From Aquila chrysaetos chrysaetos (taxonomy: Eukaryota > Chordata > Aves > Accipitriformes > Accipitridae): 64,000 nucleotides of DNA. This document shows positions 12,601-21,329 of the stretch, piece after piece. A program made the position numbers and the translations under genes. Every line of letters starts with the position of its first letter. Positions within the stretch are counted from its first letter, which is position 1. The stretch is taken from assembly GCF_900496995.4 (NCBI RefSeq), contig NC_044006.1:78795754-78859753 (forward strand), written 5' to 3'. The notes below the pieces were generated by a model. That model saw only the letters and a program-made list of their open reading frames with translations. It had not been told where the DNA came from and ran no database searches.

Positions 12601-15600
12601 TGCTGATGAGGCCGGCTGCGAGACCCCCGGCACTGGCAGGTACTGGTGCTGGGACGGTGGTGGTCCCACAGGAGCCGGGGGGGTCAGGGTGGGCGACCCC
12701 TAATTGCCGCCTCTACTTCTTCCAGCCCCACGATGCCCGCGGCAGCCAGCGTCCTGGTGCCGACCACCCAGCCGCCATCGGTGCCCCCGGCCACGGTGAG
12801 CCCTGGGGGGGCTGGGGGGGGCAGTGGGGGGGTCTGGGGGACAGCAGTGGGTGATACCTGTCTGTCCCCATGCAGGCGTCCCCGGGGACGGGCACCCGGC
12901 TGACCCCCAAAGGTGCCGAGCCCACCCCCCCAGGTACCTGCCGTGGGGCAGAGCGGGGTGGGGGGCAGGACCTGGTGGAGCCTGGGGGTTACCTGGGGGA
13001 GCTGCAGGGCTGGGGGGGGTCTCTGGGATGTGGGACCCCCCCGGCTGTGCCCACCCTTGCAGCCGGCCCTGCCAGGGGACCGTCCTGCCCCCCACAGCCG
13101 GGTCCTGCCCCACACAGGGCAGCCAGGGGCTGAGCCCCCCCCCCAGCCCCCCACTGTGGCCGAGGTCCCCCCCAGAGCCGGAGCCACCAGCCCCGCGGTG
13201 CCGGGGGGCACGGAACCAGCACCGGCCAGCCTGGGGGGCTCTGGACAGCCCGAGCTGAGCGGTGCCCCCCCCCGCCGGGCTGCCAGGCCCCCCTGACACC
13301 CCGACACCCCCCGGCACCCTGCCAACGGCGACCAGCCCCCCCGGGGGGCCACCCTCCTCCGGACCCCCCCCCGGTGTCCCCCCGGGTCACAGCACTGCCC
13401 TCCCTGGCTCTGACGGGGGTCCCCCCCCCAACCCCCCCAGGTGAGGGGGATCCTGGGGGTCGAGGACAGGCTCGACCCCCCCCCCCCCAGCCGATGTGGT
13501 ACCCTGGGGAGTGGGACGGGGATGTGGGCGTCCGTGGGGCAAAGGGGGGGGGGCAGCACCCCAGCTTTCTGCCATGGGGCTGCGGGTGCTGTGGGTTCAG
13601 GGGTGCCGTGGGGCTGGGGGTGCCGTAAGCTTAGGGGTGCTGTGGGGCGAGGGGTGCTGTGGGGGGGTGCTGTGGGTTTTGGGATGCTGTGGGCTGGGTG
13701 CCGTGGGGTGATGGGTGCCGTGAGCTGGGTCCCGTGGGTTTAGGGGTGCTGTGGGGCTGGGTGTGCCGTGCCCAGCCCCACACATGGAAGGGGCTGTGCC
13801 CCCCGTGCGCCCCCCCCCCCCCCCCGCTTTGCTCTCCCAGGTCCCGCGCTGCCCCGGCTGCTCTGTCCACGGGGCCAGTTCACCTGCGGGGTGCTGGGCT
13901 GCCTGGATGCGGCCCTGGTCTGCGATGGGCGCCAGGACTGCCTGGATGGCTCGGACGAGGCGCGCTGCGGTGAGCTGACCCCCCCCCCCCACGGGACCCC
14001 CCCATGGCTGTGGGGACCCCCCTCCCTGGGGAGAGGGGGAAGGCTGAGCCCCCCAACCCTGCCCGCAGTGGGCAGGGGGGCTGTCGGTGGTGAACCCCGC
14101 TCCCTGCCCGCTCCGCAGGCGGCCCCCCCCACCTCCACCAGCACCCCAGCCTGGCCCCCCCCCCACCTGCCCCCCCAAGCAGTTCTCCTGCAGCAGCGGG
14201 GGCTGCCTGCCCCCCGAGAAACGCTGCGACCTGCACCCCGACTGCCCCGATGGCTCCGATGAGCGTGACTGCGGTACATGGCGGGGGGGGATGAGGACTG
14301 GGATCCCCCCATCCCGGGGTGTCCTGCCGCTGGCCAGCACTGGCCCCCCCACCCTGTCCTTGCGGTGTCTGGCCACTTGTGCATTTGCCTGCCCTGGGGG
14401 GCTGGGGGGCACCGGGGCTGGGGGGGGGGCATTGGGGCTGGGGGGGCACTGGAGCTGGGGGGGCACTGGGGCTGGGGGGCATCGGGGCTGGGGGTTACTG
14501 GGGCTAGGGGACACTGGGGCAGGGGGGGTACTGGGGCTGGGGGGGCACTGGGACTGGGGGGCATTGGGGCTGGGGGGTATTGGGGCTGGGGGGCACCAAG
14601 GCTGGGGGGGGGGAACCGGGGCTGGGGGGGGGGGGGCATTGGGGCTGGGGGAATCCGAGGTTGGGGTTCTGAGGCCGGGGGGTTCTGAGGCGGGGGTCAC
14701 TGAGGCTGGGGACGGCGAGCCTGGGGGGCCCTGAGGCTGGGGGGATTGAGCCTGGGGGTCTGAGCTGGGGGGCACCAAGGTTGGGGGGGACCAAAGGTGG
14801 GGGCTGGATGAGCGGGGGGGGGGGGGTGTCCCCCCAGGGCAGCCCTCACCCCCCACCTTGCCCCCCCCCCAGCCGACTGCATCCTGTCCCCCTGGGGCGG
14901 CTGGGGTCCCTGCAGCAGCTCCTGCGGGCTGGGGGTCACCCTGCGCCGGCGGGCGCTGCTGCGGGGGGCCCTGCCCGGGGGGGGGCTGCGCCCGCCCCCG
15001 CCTCGACACCCGCGCCTGCTTCCTCCGCGCCTGCCCAGGTACCCGCTTCAACCGCGGGCCGGGACCCCCCCCAGGGGCCGGGACCCCTGCCATGCCCTGG
15101 CCGGCCGGGGGTCCGCAATGGTGGGGGGGCTTTGGGGAACCCACGGTGGGGGGCAAGGGGGTGGCAGGGGGTCCTGTGGCTGAGCAATGGGGCAGCACGG
15201 GTGGGTGGGCAGGGGGTGCCCACCCCCTCTGCCTCCCCGCTGCCCCCCACCCTCTCCCCCCAGTGCCCGGTGGGTGGGCGGCCTGGGGGTCTTGGTCCCC
15301 CTGCGATGCCGAGTGCGGGGGGGGGCGTGCGGAGCCGTACACGGAGCTGCAGTGATCCCCCCCCCCAAGAATGGGGGGCAGCCCTGCCTCGGGGACACCC
15401 TCCAGAGCCAGCCCTGCAACCTGCAGCCCTGCGGGGAGCCCCCAGGTATGGGGGGGATGGACGGGGTGACCCCCACCCCCCGGGGGTGGAGAGCGTGCCG
15501 GGGTGCAGGGGCCTGGCACTGGGGTGACTGGGGGAGCACCCCGTCCCTGAGCATCCCTGTTTGCCCCCCTCCCTTCCAGCCTGCGACCCCCAGATGGTGT

Positions 15601-18600
15601 TTGTGGGGGCCAGGGGCTGCGAGGGGGTGCGAGTGCCCCCCTGCCCCCAGACCTGCGGGGACCTGAGCACCAACAGTACCTGCCCGAGCCCCTGCCAGGA
15701 GGGTGAGCGATGGGGCTGGGGGGGCTTGGGGGGGGNNNNNNNNNNNNNNNNNNNNNNNNNGTTGTGAAATGGGGATGGGGATGGGGTGGTGGGGGACAAC
15801 CCCACCAGGGTCAGGGGCCATGGCAAGAGCCGGGTGCCGATGTCCAGCTGCCGCTGAAGGGGCAGGAGGGGTGGGGGGCTGTGGGGAGGGGGTCTGGCAT
15901 CCCCACCCCCCACCTCCACGGCCCCCTGTACCCGGCCAGGGTGCTGGAGATGTTGGAGGGTGGAAGCAGGCAGTGGAGGGGTCTGGTGTTGGAGTTGGAG
16001 TTGGGTGGTGGGAGTTGGTTGGAGCTGGAATTGGTGTGGCTTAGGCTGGGGGTGCTGGAGTTGGATGGAGCAGGCGGACGTTGGGGAAGTGGGAGGAGTG
16101 GTGGAGCTCTGTGTGGAGGGGAGAGAAGTTGGTCGGCATGGCGACTCGGTGTGGATTTGGATGGAGCTGGAGCAGGGGGGGCTGCGTGCCCCCCGCGCAG
16201 TGCCGCTGCCTGCACCCCGGTGGGCAGGGCGGCCCCCCGACCCTGGCTGCCGGTGACACCGTCCTCCTGGGCTGCAAGGAGTGGTGAGCGGGGCCGGGGG
16301 GCAGCCCCACACATGGGGGGGCCGGGGGGGGGGGGGGGCAACGCCGGGTCGGTGGGTGCTCAGCCGCTGTCCTCCTCCCAGCGTGTGCCAGAACGGGACC
16401 CTGCAGTGCAGCAGCGAGGGCTGCCAGGGTGAGTGTGGACCCCCCCGGCACCCCAGAGCCCCCCACCCTCAGTGGGACCTCCCCAGCTCGGCCCCAGACC
16501 CCCCCCCCAGCCCGTTCCCTCTGCTCGGGGACCCCCCGCATCCCCCCCAGCAGCTCTGCCCGCTGCCTGCCCCACACCGGTGGGGGCTGCCCCCTCCCCA
16601 TCCCCCCGGCCGGGGGTCCCCAGCAGGTCCATGTCCCCCCAGGGCTGCTGCCGCTGAGCCCCTGGTCGGAGTGGACGCCCTGCGGCCCCTGCCTGCCCCT
16701 GCCCACGCTCGGCCCCGGCACCCTCGCCCAGCTGCTGGCCCAGCCGGGGCGGTGGCAGCCGGCGGAGGGGACGCCGGCGGGGGTCTCGGCCCTGGCTGCG
16801 GTGCAGCATCGCTACCGAACCTGCCTGGACCCCCAGACCGGGCTGCCCTGGGCCGGCAGCGGGGCCGCCTGCTCGGGGCCGGCCCAGCACGTGGCCTCGC
16901 GCCTGAGGCCGTACGCCAGAGGGGGCAGCCTGGGCCTCCAGGCCGCCGGCCGTGGAGGCCCGGGAGCGGAGGCAGTTCGAGACGGAGGGGGGGCGCGTGC
17001 GGAATGCGTGTGCCGTGCCGGAGGTGTCCCCGCGGGGCAGGTGACGGCCGTGTCCCGCAGACCTGTGCCTCTGGAGCCCCTGGGGTCCCTGGGGGCCCTG
17101 CCGGGACCCCTGCAGCGGGGGCTACCGCCTGCGCCAGCGCCAGCCCCAGCACCCGGCCGCCGGCCGGCACTGCCGCGGCGCCCACTCCCAGACCGAGAGC
17201 TGCAACACCGCCGTCTGCCCAGGTAACCCCCCCCCCGACCCCGGCACCCCGGGGACCCCCGTGCACCCCTGTGCCCCCGCTGCACCCTGAGGCCCGGCAT
17301 CGCACCCAGGGGAGGAGTGCGAGGAAGAGCGCGGGCGAGCCTTCGCCGCGTCCTGCGCCAACGGCTGCCCCCGCGCCTGCGCCGACCTCTGGCCCCACNN
17401 NNNNNNNNNNNNNNNNNNNNNNNNNNNNNNNNNNNNNNNNNNNNNNNNNNNNNNNNNNNNNNNNNNNNNNNNNNNNNNNNNNNNNNNNNNNNNNNNNNCC
17501 CGTCGAGTGTCTGCAGGGACCCTGCAAGCCGGGTACGTGCCCCCCCTGCCCCTGCCCGTCCCCCTGAGCTGCCTGCAGCCCCCTGCCCTATAGCATGGCC
17601 CCCACCCCATAGCACAGCCCCCTTCCCCACACCACCCATGACAGCAGTGACACCCCCCTGCCCCACGGCACCAGCTGCACCGTGGCACACTGGTGCACCC
17701 ACACCCTGCTCCGTGCATCCTCGCGGCAGAGCCCCCCCCCCCCAGCCCACTGGGGGCTCAGGACCACCCGCAGCACCCATGGGTGCAAGCCCGCTCTTCT
17801 CTGCCCCCGCAGGGTGCCGGTGCCCCCCGGGGAAGCTGCTGCAGGACGGGGCGTGCGTGCCCATCGCCGAATGCCGCTGCGGGCTGCCCGCTGCCAACAG
17901 CAGCCGGGAGCTCCGGCCAGGGCAGGTGGCCGAGCTGGAATGCCACAACTGGTGGGTGCCGTGGCGGGGGATGTGGCGACAGGACGGGCACTGCTGTGCC
18001 GCGTGGCAGAGCCCCTGGGTGGGATGCTGATGCCGGTGCCGCTCCCGGTGCAGCACTTGTCGGAATGGGACCTTCGCCTGCCCGGCTGCGACGTGTCCCT
18101 CCTACGGGCCCTGGTCCCCGTGGGAGCCCTGCTCCCGCAGCTGCGGCGGTGGCAACACCTCCCGGCACCGCAGCTGCCAGGAGAGCGCCGGGGGGGTGCC
18201 CTGTGGTGCCACCGGCACAGAGGAGATGGCCGAATGCAACATGCAGCCCTGCCCTGGTGAGTACCGGGTCGTGAGATGGCAGAATGGTGGGTCAGTGGGA
18301 CGGTGGGACTAATGGGATGGTGGGATGGTGGAATGGTGGGATGGTGGGTTGGTGGGACGGTGGGATGGTGGGACGGTGGGACAGTGAGATGGTGGGACGG
18401 CGAGATGGTGGGACGGTGGGTTGATGGGATGGTGAGATGGTGGGATGGTGTGACAGTGAGACGGTGGGATAGTGGGTTGGTGGGACGGTGGGTTGGTGGG
18501 ATGGTGAGATGGTGGGATGGTGTGACAGTGAGACGGTGGGATATTGGGTTGGTGGGCTGGTGGGATGGTGGGTTGGTGGGATGGTGGGACAGTGGGTTGG

Positions 18601-21212
18601 TGGGATGGTGAGCCCATGCTCCCCCCACAGCCGGCTGCCAGCTGAGCCCCTGGTCCCCATGGAGCCCCTGCAGTGCCAGCTGTGGCGGTGGCACCTCCGA
18701 GCGGCATCGGGAGCTGCTGCCGGGGCCGGGGGGCCAGGAGGAGCCGTGCCCCCTCCTGCCACTGCTGCTGCAGCGCATCTGCAACGCCCGCAACTGCTCG
18801 CCGGGTATGGGGGGGCCCAGCCAGGCTGGGGGGGGCGGGGGGATGGCCTTTGGGGTGCCAGGGAGCTGCGGCTTTGCCGGCTGAGCCACGGGATGGCAGC
18901 GGGTGCTCGGCCGGGGCCGGGGGGGCTCAGTGCCGCAGCCGCCCCCTCCTCACCCCGCAGAGTGTCCCAGTGGGCAAGTGTACGGGGACTGCGCCAACGC
19001 CTGCCCCCGCACCTGCGCCCACCTCCGCCCGGGGACGCGGTGCCTGCCGGAGAGCTGCCAGCCCGGCTGCGCCTGCCCACCCGGCCAGGTACGGCTGTGC
19101 CCCCCGAGCCCTCCCCGCAGCCCCCAGGGACCCCGCTGCCACCCCAGGGACCCGACTGGTTGGGGTCAGGCGAGCGGGGGCGGGGGGGGGGGCACCCCGG
19201 TCACCGCTGGGTGCCCCCCAGGTGCTGCAGGATGGCACCTGCGTCCCCCCCCGAGCTGTGCCGCTGCCGGCTGCCCCCCACCCTGCCCGGGGCCCACAAC
19301 CTCTCGCAGCAGCAGGAGCACGCGCCGGGCAGCCGCATCCAGCACCGCTGCAACAGCTGGTGGGTGCCGCGGCCCCCGGCATCGCTCCGGGCCGGGTCAC
19401 CCCATGTGGGTGGCCGAGCTGGTGGGCTGGGAGCTCAGCGGGGGCTGGGTGGGTGCTGATTCCCCCCCCCCCCCCCACCTCTGTCCCCAGCATCTGCATC
19501 CGCGGCACCTTCAACTGCTCCCAGGAGGACTGTAACGGTGAGAGACCCCCGTCCCCATCCCTGTCCCCATCCCTGCGCCGTACTGCGATCCCCGTGCTGC
19601 AGCTGCCATGTCTCGCCCCCCCCCCCCCCCCCGCAGTGGACTGCCTGTGGTCCCCGTGGTCACCCTGGTCCCCCTGCTCGGTGACGTGCGGAACGGGTGA
19701 GCGGCTCTCCCGCCGGCACCCGCTCCGGCAGCGCCTCTACGAGGGAGCAGAGTGCCTGGGGCCCCCCACGCGCCGGACCCCCTGCAGCCTCCCCGACTGC
19801 CGTGAGTCCCCCCCGCAGTCCCTCGACCCCGGGAGGTGGCAAGGGAGGGGACAGAGCTGGGTGCCAGCCCCAGGCTGAGGCAGCGATCCCTGTATCCTGT
19901 ACCATGCCGGTGCCGGTGCCGGTGCCGGTGCCAGTGCCATGCCCTGTGCCACACGCAGCCTGTCCGATGGGCGAGCGCTGGCAGGGCCCCGACGCGCCGG
20001 ACGGCTGCGAACGAAGCTGCCAGGACATCCTCGGCGAGACGCCACGCAACTGCAGCGGGCCCCCGGCCCCCGGTTGCGCCTGCCAGCCCGGCCACTACCG
20101 CAACAGCACCGGCCACTGCGTCCCGGCCGCCCTCTGCGAGTGCCGGCACCGGGGGCAGCTCCACGAGGTGAGCGGTGCCGGGGGCGGATGGCCCTCATGT
20201 TGGGGGTGCCCCGTTGCACCTCCCTGGCCGGACTGAGCCCTGTGTCCCCCCCCCCCTCCTCGGCCAGGCTGGCAGCGAGTGGCAGGAGGAGTGTGAGACG
20301 TGCCGCTGCGTCAACGGGCAGGCTGCCTGCACCGCCGGCTGCCCCCCCCCTCGCCTGCCCCGAGGTGTGGGGTGCTGGTGGGGACGGGGGGGGGCATGTG
20401 AGGGGAGGGGGCGCATGTGGGGAGGGGGCACTCGTGGGCAGGGGATGCCCATGGGGAGGGGGCACGCGTGGGCAGGGGTCTGAGGCCGCCGTCTCGGCAG
20501 GGCGCGGTGAAGGTGCGGGAGCCCGGCGGCTGCTGCCCCGTCTGCCGGGATGAGTGGCCGGGGTAAGGTCCCCGCACCCCACGGCGGGACTGGGCACCCA
20601 CCGGCACCCCGCGGTGTCACCCCGCGCGCTGCCGGAGGGGGGGAGGCGTCGGGGCGTCGTGGGGGGCACGGGCAGCACCGCCGTCGTGCCCCCTCCTCGC
20701 AGAGGAGCCGCCCTCCACGTGCCGGCGCTTCACCGAGCTGCGCACCATCGCCAAGGGGCCCTGCGCCCTGCCCGACGTCGAGGTCAGCTACTGCGCCGGG
20801 CGCTGCCGCTCCCGCACCACCGTCACCGCCGAGGTCAGCCGGCGCCGGGGGAGGCAGGAGCGGGGTGGGGGGGGGGGGGGGGTGTCTGCCCGGTTTCGCC
20901 CCCGCCGCAACCGCGCGTCCCTCGGGCAGGAGCCGTACCTGCAGAGCCTCTGCGAGTGCTGCAGCTACCGCCTGGACCCCGCCAGCCCCGTCCGCATCCT
21001 GCGCCTGCCCTGTCCCGGCGGCCACGCCGAGCCCATGGTGCTGCCCGTCATCCGCAGCTGCCAGTGCAGCAGCTGCCAGGGTAAGCGGGGTGGGGGGCAG
21101 GCAGCCCCCCCCCCCCCGGGTGCAGCACCCTGAGCCTCTCGCGCTGGGGATGCAGCGCCCCGATCTCCCTTCACCCCCCTCTCATGCAGGTGGGGATTTT
21201 TCCCGGCGCTGA
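1..21212 (+). CDS. SSPO: SCO-spondin (5'-partial, about 55 exons)
   Basis: This is a giant secreted multidomain glycoprotein that in vertebrates is made by the subcommissural organ and floor plate and polymerises into Reissner's fibre in cerebrospinal fluid. The identification rests on the unique domain order: vWD-C8-TIL units, ten tandem LDLRA repeats, alternating TSP1 and TIL modules, VWC, an F5/8 type C domain and a C-terminal cystine knot ending in GGDFSRR and a TGA at 21210-21212. Exons were placed by GT/AG sites and by phase; most introns are phase 1. The 5' end (signal peptide, EMI-like region and first vWD) lies outside the window. Two runs of N interrupt the TSP1/TIL array, so the model is incomplete. 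About 14 +1 shifts, almost all in G or C homopolymers, break the frame. Because they share direction and context they look like consensus errors rather than pseudogenisation. Exon coordinates are given in the block entries. Confidence 0.95.
890..2219 (+). CDS. SSPO: SSPO exons: second vWD domain and C8
   Basis: Exons are 890-1028, 1159-1285, 1421-1593, 1730-1951 and 2054-2219, each with an AG acceptor and GT donor and matching phases. The vWD domain starts after TCQGGHWLC with [15 protein letters not shown] and continues through [16 protein letters not shown]. The C8 domain covers [17 protein letters not shown] to WRNQSFC. The frame is continuous and shows no stop. Confidence 0.88.
2225..2805 (+). 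repeat. GGGAT-rich minisatellite in an SSPO intron
   Basis: The intron between exons 2054-2219 and 2915-3167 is filled with degenerate 5-6 bp units of the type GGGAT/GGGGAT/GAGAT, with a GGTGGGTGGGGT-rich middle near 2510-2620. Long artificial frames on both strands through this stretch are repeat translations, not genes. Confidence 0.85.
2915..4206 (+). CDS. SSPO: SSPO exons: TIL domain and a second TIL-like unit
   Basis: Exons are 2915-3167, 3642-3822 and 4112-4206. The first encodes a TIL domain ([16 protein letters not shown] to [15 protein letters not shown]) ending at a split Cys codon. The next two form a shorter cysteine unit ([13 protein letters not shown] to CVCPPGTVF, then [16 protein letters not shown]). 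Each TIL module ends in the recurring CPCxHG element followed by a split TG|C codon. The intron at 3168-3641 holds a short GGGAT-type repeat and no exon. Confidence 0.85.
4284..5545 (+). CDS. SSPO: SSPO exons: third vWD domain and C8
   Basis: Exons are 4284-4540, 4634-4771, 4864-5066, 5198-5325 and 5436-5545. The vWD domain begins with [19 protein letters not shown] and contains the conserved [15 protein letters not shown]. The C8 domain follows ([20 protein letters not shown], then [15 protein letters not shown]). All phases join. This is the last vWD unit before the LDLRA array. Confidence 0.88.
5817..6400 (+). CDS. SSPO: SSPO exons: TIL before the LDLRA array, with a frameshift
   Basis: Exons are 5817-5967 and 6307-6400. 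The TIL domain starts with [15 protein letters not shown]. The frame then shifts +1 within the eight-C run at 5857-5864 and continues with CPPTCRSLG to [14 protein letters not shown]. The second exon encodes [14 protein letters not shown] and ends at a split Cys codon. Seven C residues would restore the family pattern, so one surplus C is likely. Confidence 0.8.
5985..6285 (+). repeat. GGGGCTGGCGT/GGGGATGG minisatellite in an SSPO intron
   Basis: There are roughly twenty-five units of about 11-12 bp alternating GGGGCTGGCGT, GGGGATGGCAT and GGGGATGGAGT between the two exons of the TIL domain. The array is intronic and G-rich on the plus strand. Confidence 0.85.
6532..8675 (+). CDS. SSPO: SSPO exons: ten LDL-receptor class A repeats
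   Basis: Exons are 6532-6933, 7158-7389, 7477-7650, 7845-8081, 8201-8323, 8442-8533 and the start of 8637-8863. They encode ten LDLRA repeats, each with six Cys and the calcium-binding CDGxxDCxDGSDE pattern (for example [14 protein letters not shown] and [14 protein letters not shown]). Ten is the number described for SCO-spondin. The frame shifts +1 in the C9 run at 6831-6839, near GGGC at 7181-7184 and in the G9 run at 8667-8675. Exon 6532-6933 appears to use a GC donor (CAG|GCGAGT). Repeats of this type bind lipoprotein-like ligands in relatives; the ligand here is not shown by the sequence. Confidence 0.87.
8637..9780 (+). CDS. SSPO: SSPO exons: first two TSP1 repeats
   Basis: Exon 8637-8863 finishes the last LDLRA and then encodes a thrombospondin type 1 repeat ([15 protein letters not shown] to CFSIACP). 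Exon 9628-9780 encodes a second ([19 protein letters not shown] to NGGRHC). Both show the WxxW and CxxxCG signature. The intron between them, 8864-9627, holds a tandem repeat. Confidence 0.85.
8990..9250 (+). repeat. 104-bp tandem repeat, about 2.4 copies, in an SSPO intron
   Basis: The phrase GATTTGGGGGTTCCCATGG recurs at about 8994, 9098 and 9202, giving an exact period of 104 bp. A half-period echo (GAGTTGGGGGTTCCC) lies inside each unit. Copies are about 90 percent alike by eye. Confidence 0.8.
9883..10934 (+). CDS. SSPO: SSPO exons: TIL, TSP1 and VWC modules
   Basis: Exons 9883-10023 and 10143-10329 form a TIL domain ([30 protein letters not shown]) plus a short cysteine tail. The frame shifts +1 in the seven-G run at 10223-10229. 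Exon 10416-10566 is a TSP1-like segment ([17 protein letters not shown]). Exons 10635-10794 and 10880-10934 encode a VWC-like module ([32 protein letters not shown]). Confidence 0.82.
11037..12042 (+). CDS. SSPO: SSPO exons: Thr/Pro linker and F5/8 type C (discoidin) domain
   Basis: Exon 11037-11147 is a Thr/Pro-rich linker, a likely O-glycosylated spacer. Exons 11260-11478, 11566-11693 and 11901-12042 encode an F5/8 type C (discoidin-like) domain, seen in [48 protein letters not shown] and [22 protein letters not shown]. One such domain at this place is characteristic of SSPO. Confidence 0.87.
12121..14273 (+). CDS. SSPO: SSPO exons: four LDLRA repeats around a Pro/Thr linker
   Basis: Exon 12121-12366 opens with a VP/MP-rich stretch and then an LDLRA ([13 protein letters not shown]). 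Exon 12474-12639 is a second ([16 protein letters not shown]). Exons 12726-12795, 12876-12933 and probably 13118-13440 form a mucin-like Pro/Thr linker. Exons 13841-13969 and 14119-14273 add two more LDLRA ([32 protein letters not shown]). Frame and phase agree only if single surplus C are allowed in runs at 13265-13273, 13421-13429, 14123-14130 and 14155-14164. Exon 13118-13440 is the least certain. Confidence 0.72.
13575..13765 (+). repeat. GGGGTGCTGTGGG-type degenerate repeat in an SSPO intron
   Basis: Several imperfect copies of GGGGTGCTGTGGG/GGGTGCCGTGGG lie in the intron before exon 13841-13969. They are G-rich on the plus strand and non-coding. Confidence 0.6.
14390..14775 (+). repeat. 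GGGGCTGGGGGGCACT minisatellite in an SSPO intron
   Basis: About twenty degenerate units of 14-17 bp (GGGGCTGGGGGGCATTG and variants) fill the intron between exons 14119-14273 and 14873-15038. The long G runs make it a strong G-quadruplex candidate. Confidence 0.85.
14873..15445 (+). CDS. SSPO: SSPO exons: two TSP1 repeats
   Basis: Exon 14873-15038 encodes a TSP1 repeat ([16 protein letters not shown], then after a +1 shift in the G9 run at 14977-14985, CFLRACP). Exon 15264-15445 encodes another ([17 protein letters not shown], then [10 protein letters not shown]). It needs two single-base corrections, in the G9 run at 15317-15325 and the C10 run at 15357-15366. Without them the exon meets a TGA at about 15354. 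Confidence 0.78.
15580..16428 (+). CDS. SSPO: SSPO exons: incomplete TIL module beside an assembly gap
   Basis: Exon 15580-15702 is the first half of a TIL domain ([27 protein letters not shown]). The second half appears at about 16176-16283 ([16 protein letters not shown] to a split Cys codon), followed by exon 16382-16428 ([16 protein letters not shown]). The bridging CxCPPG segment is not found and a 25-N run lies at 15736-15760. The acceptor and phase of the 16176 exon do not match exactly. Confidence 0.6.
15736..15760. other. Assembly gap, 25 N
   Basis: This is a run of 25 undetermined bases inside an SSPO intron next to a long G run. The module on its two sides lacks expected sequence, so the true gap may be larger. 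Confidence 0.98.
16643..17222 (+). CDS. SSPO: SSPO exons: two TSP1 repeats, the first poorly resolved
   Basis: Exon 16643 to about 17040 starts as a TSP1 repeat with an expanded loop ([37 protein letters not shown]). After about 16940 no single frame keeps the domain pattern up to the donor at 17041. Exon 17061-17222 is a clear TSP1 repeat ([19 protein letters not shown] to CNTAVCP). Confidence 0.7.
17310..17951 (+). CDS. SSPO: SSPO exons: TIL module interrupted by a 100-N gap
   Basis: Exon 17310-17532 contains the gap: before it lies [17 protein letters not shown], after it [10 protein letters not shown] and a GT donor. Exon 17813-17951 completes a TIL ([20 protein letters not shown]) and ends in the usual split Cys codon. 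The two sides may belong to one exon or to different modules with lost exons between. Confidence 0.68.
17399..17498. other. Assembly gap, 100 N
   Basis: There are exactly 100 undetermined bases, a size often used for gaps of unknown length. It lies inside SSPO coding sequence, in the array of TSP1 and TIL modules. Confidence 0.98.
18054..18804 (+). CDS. SSPO: SSPO exons: two TSP1 repeats
   Basis: Exon 18054-18256 starts with [15 protein letters not shown] and encodes a TSP1 repeat ([17 protein letters not shown] to CNMQPCP). Exon 18631-18804 encodes the next ([17 protein letters not shown] to CNARNCSP). Both are phase 1 at each end and uninterrupted. Confidence 0.85.
18270..18612 (+). repeat. 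GGTGGGATGGTGGGAC minisatellite in an SSPO intron
   Basis: This is a dense array of 8-bp-like units (GGTGGGAT, GGTGGGAC, GGTGGGTT, GGTGAGAT). Larger blocks repeat too: GGTTGGTGGGACGGTGGG-type phrases recur near 18345, 18475 and 18593. Antisense frames rich in His-Pro-Thr-Ile-Pro are translations of it. Confidence 0.85.
18961..19537 (+). CDS. SSPO: SSPO exons: TIL module with a frameshift
   Basis: Exon 18961-19088 encodes the first part of a TIL ([18 protein letters not shown] to CACPPGQ). Exon 19222-19359 continues with [10 protein letters not shown], shifts +1 in the C8 run at 19245-19252, and resumes with [13 protein letters not shown] to a split Cys codon. Exon 19491-19537 adds [15 protein letters not shown]. 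Confidence 0.82.
19637..20167 (+). CDS. SSPO: SSPO exons: last TSP1 and last TIL
   Basis: Exon 19637-19801 encodes a TSP1 repeat ([19 protein letters not shown] to CSLPDC). Exon 19959-20167 encodes a TIL ([42 protein letters not shown]) ending before GTGAGC. Two N-glycosylation sequons (NCS, NST) are visible. Confidence 0.85.
20268..21212 (+). CDS. SSPO: SSPO C-terminal exons: VWC and cystine knot
   Basis: Exons 20268-20364 and 20501-20562 encode a VWC module ([24 protein letters not shown]). A +1 shift in the C9 run at 20342-20350 restores the phase. Exons 20703-20833, 20930-21080 and 21190-21212 encode the CTCK domain ([38 protein letters not shown]) and the end GGDFSRR-stop. The junction between 20562 and 20703 is one base out of phase, again near a G run. 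Confidence 0.88.
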
Positions 21213-21301
21213 GGAGCCCCCCCCCGCAGCTGGATGCATCCCCTCCCCATCCCCAGCAGCAGCGGTGGCACCCCCGGGATGCTCCGGTGCTCTGGGCCCG
21301 C

Positions 21302-21307
21302 AATAAA
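21302..21307 (+). promoter_or_regulatory. SSPO poly(A) signal AATAAA
   Basis: A canonical AATAAA lies 90 bases after the SSPO stop codon and fits a very short 3' UTR. Confidence 0.8.
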
Positions 21308-21329
21308 CCTGCGGGAGCAGCCCCCTGCG

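Noticed and set aside
2225-18612. Tandem arrays considered as CRISPR or satellite
   Set aside because: Units are short, contiguous and without unique spacers, and lie in introns of a vertebrate gene; they are minisatellites.
1-21212. SSPO as a pseudogene
   Set aside because: The frame breaks are uniform +1 events, nearly all in homopolymers. Splice sites, cysteine patterns and the C-terminus are otherwise well preserved, so assembly error is the better explanation, though not proven.
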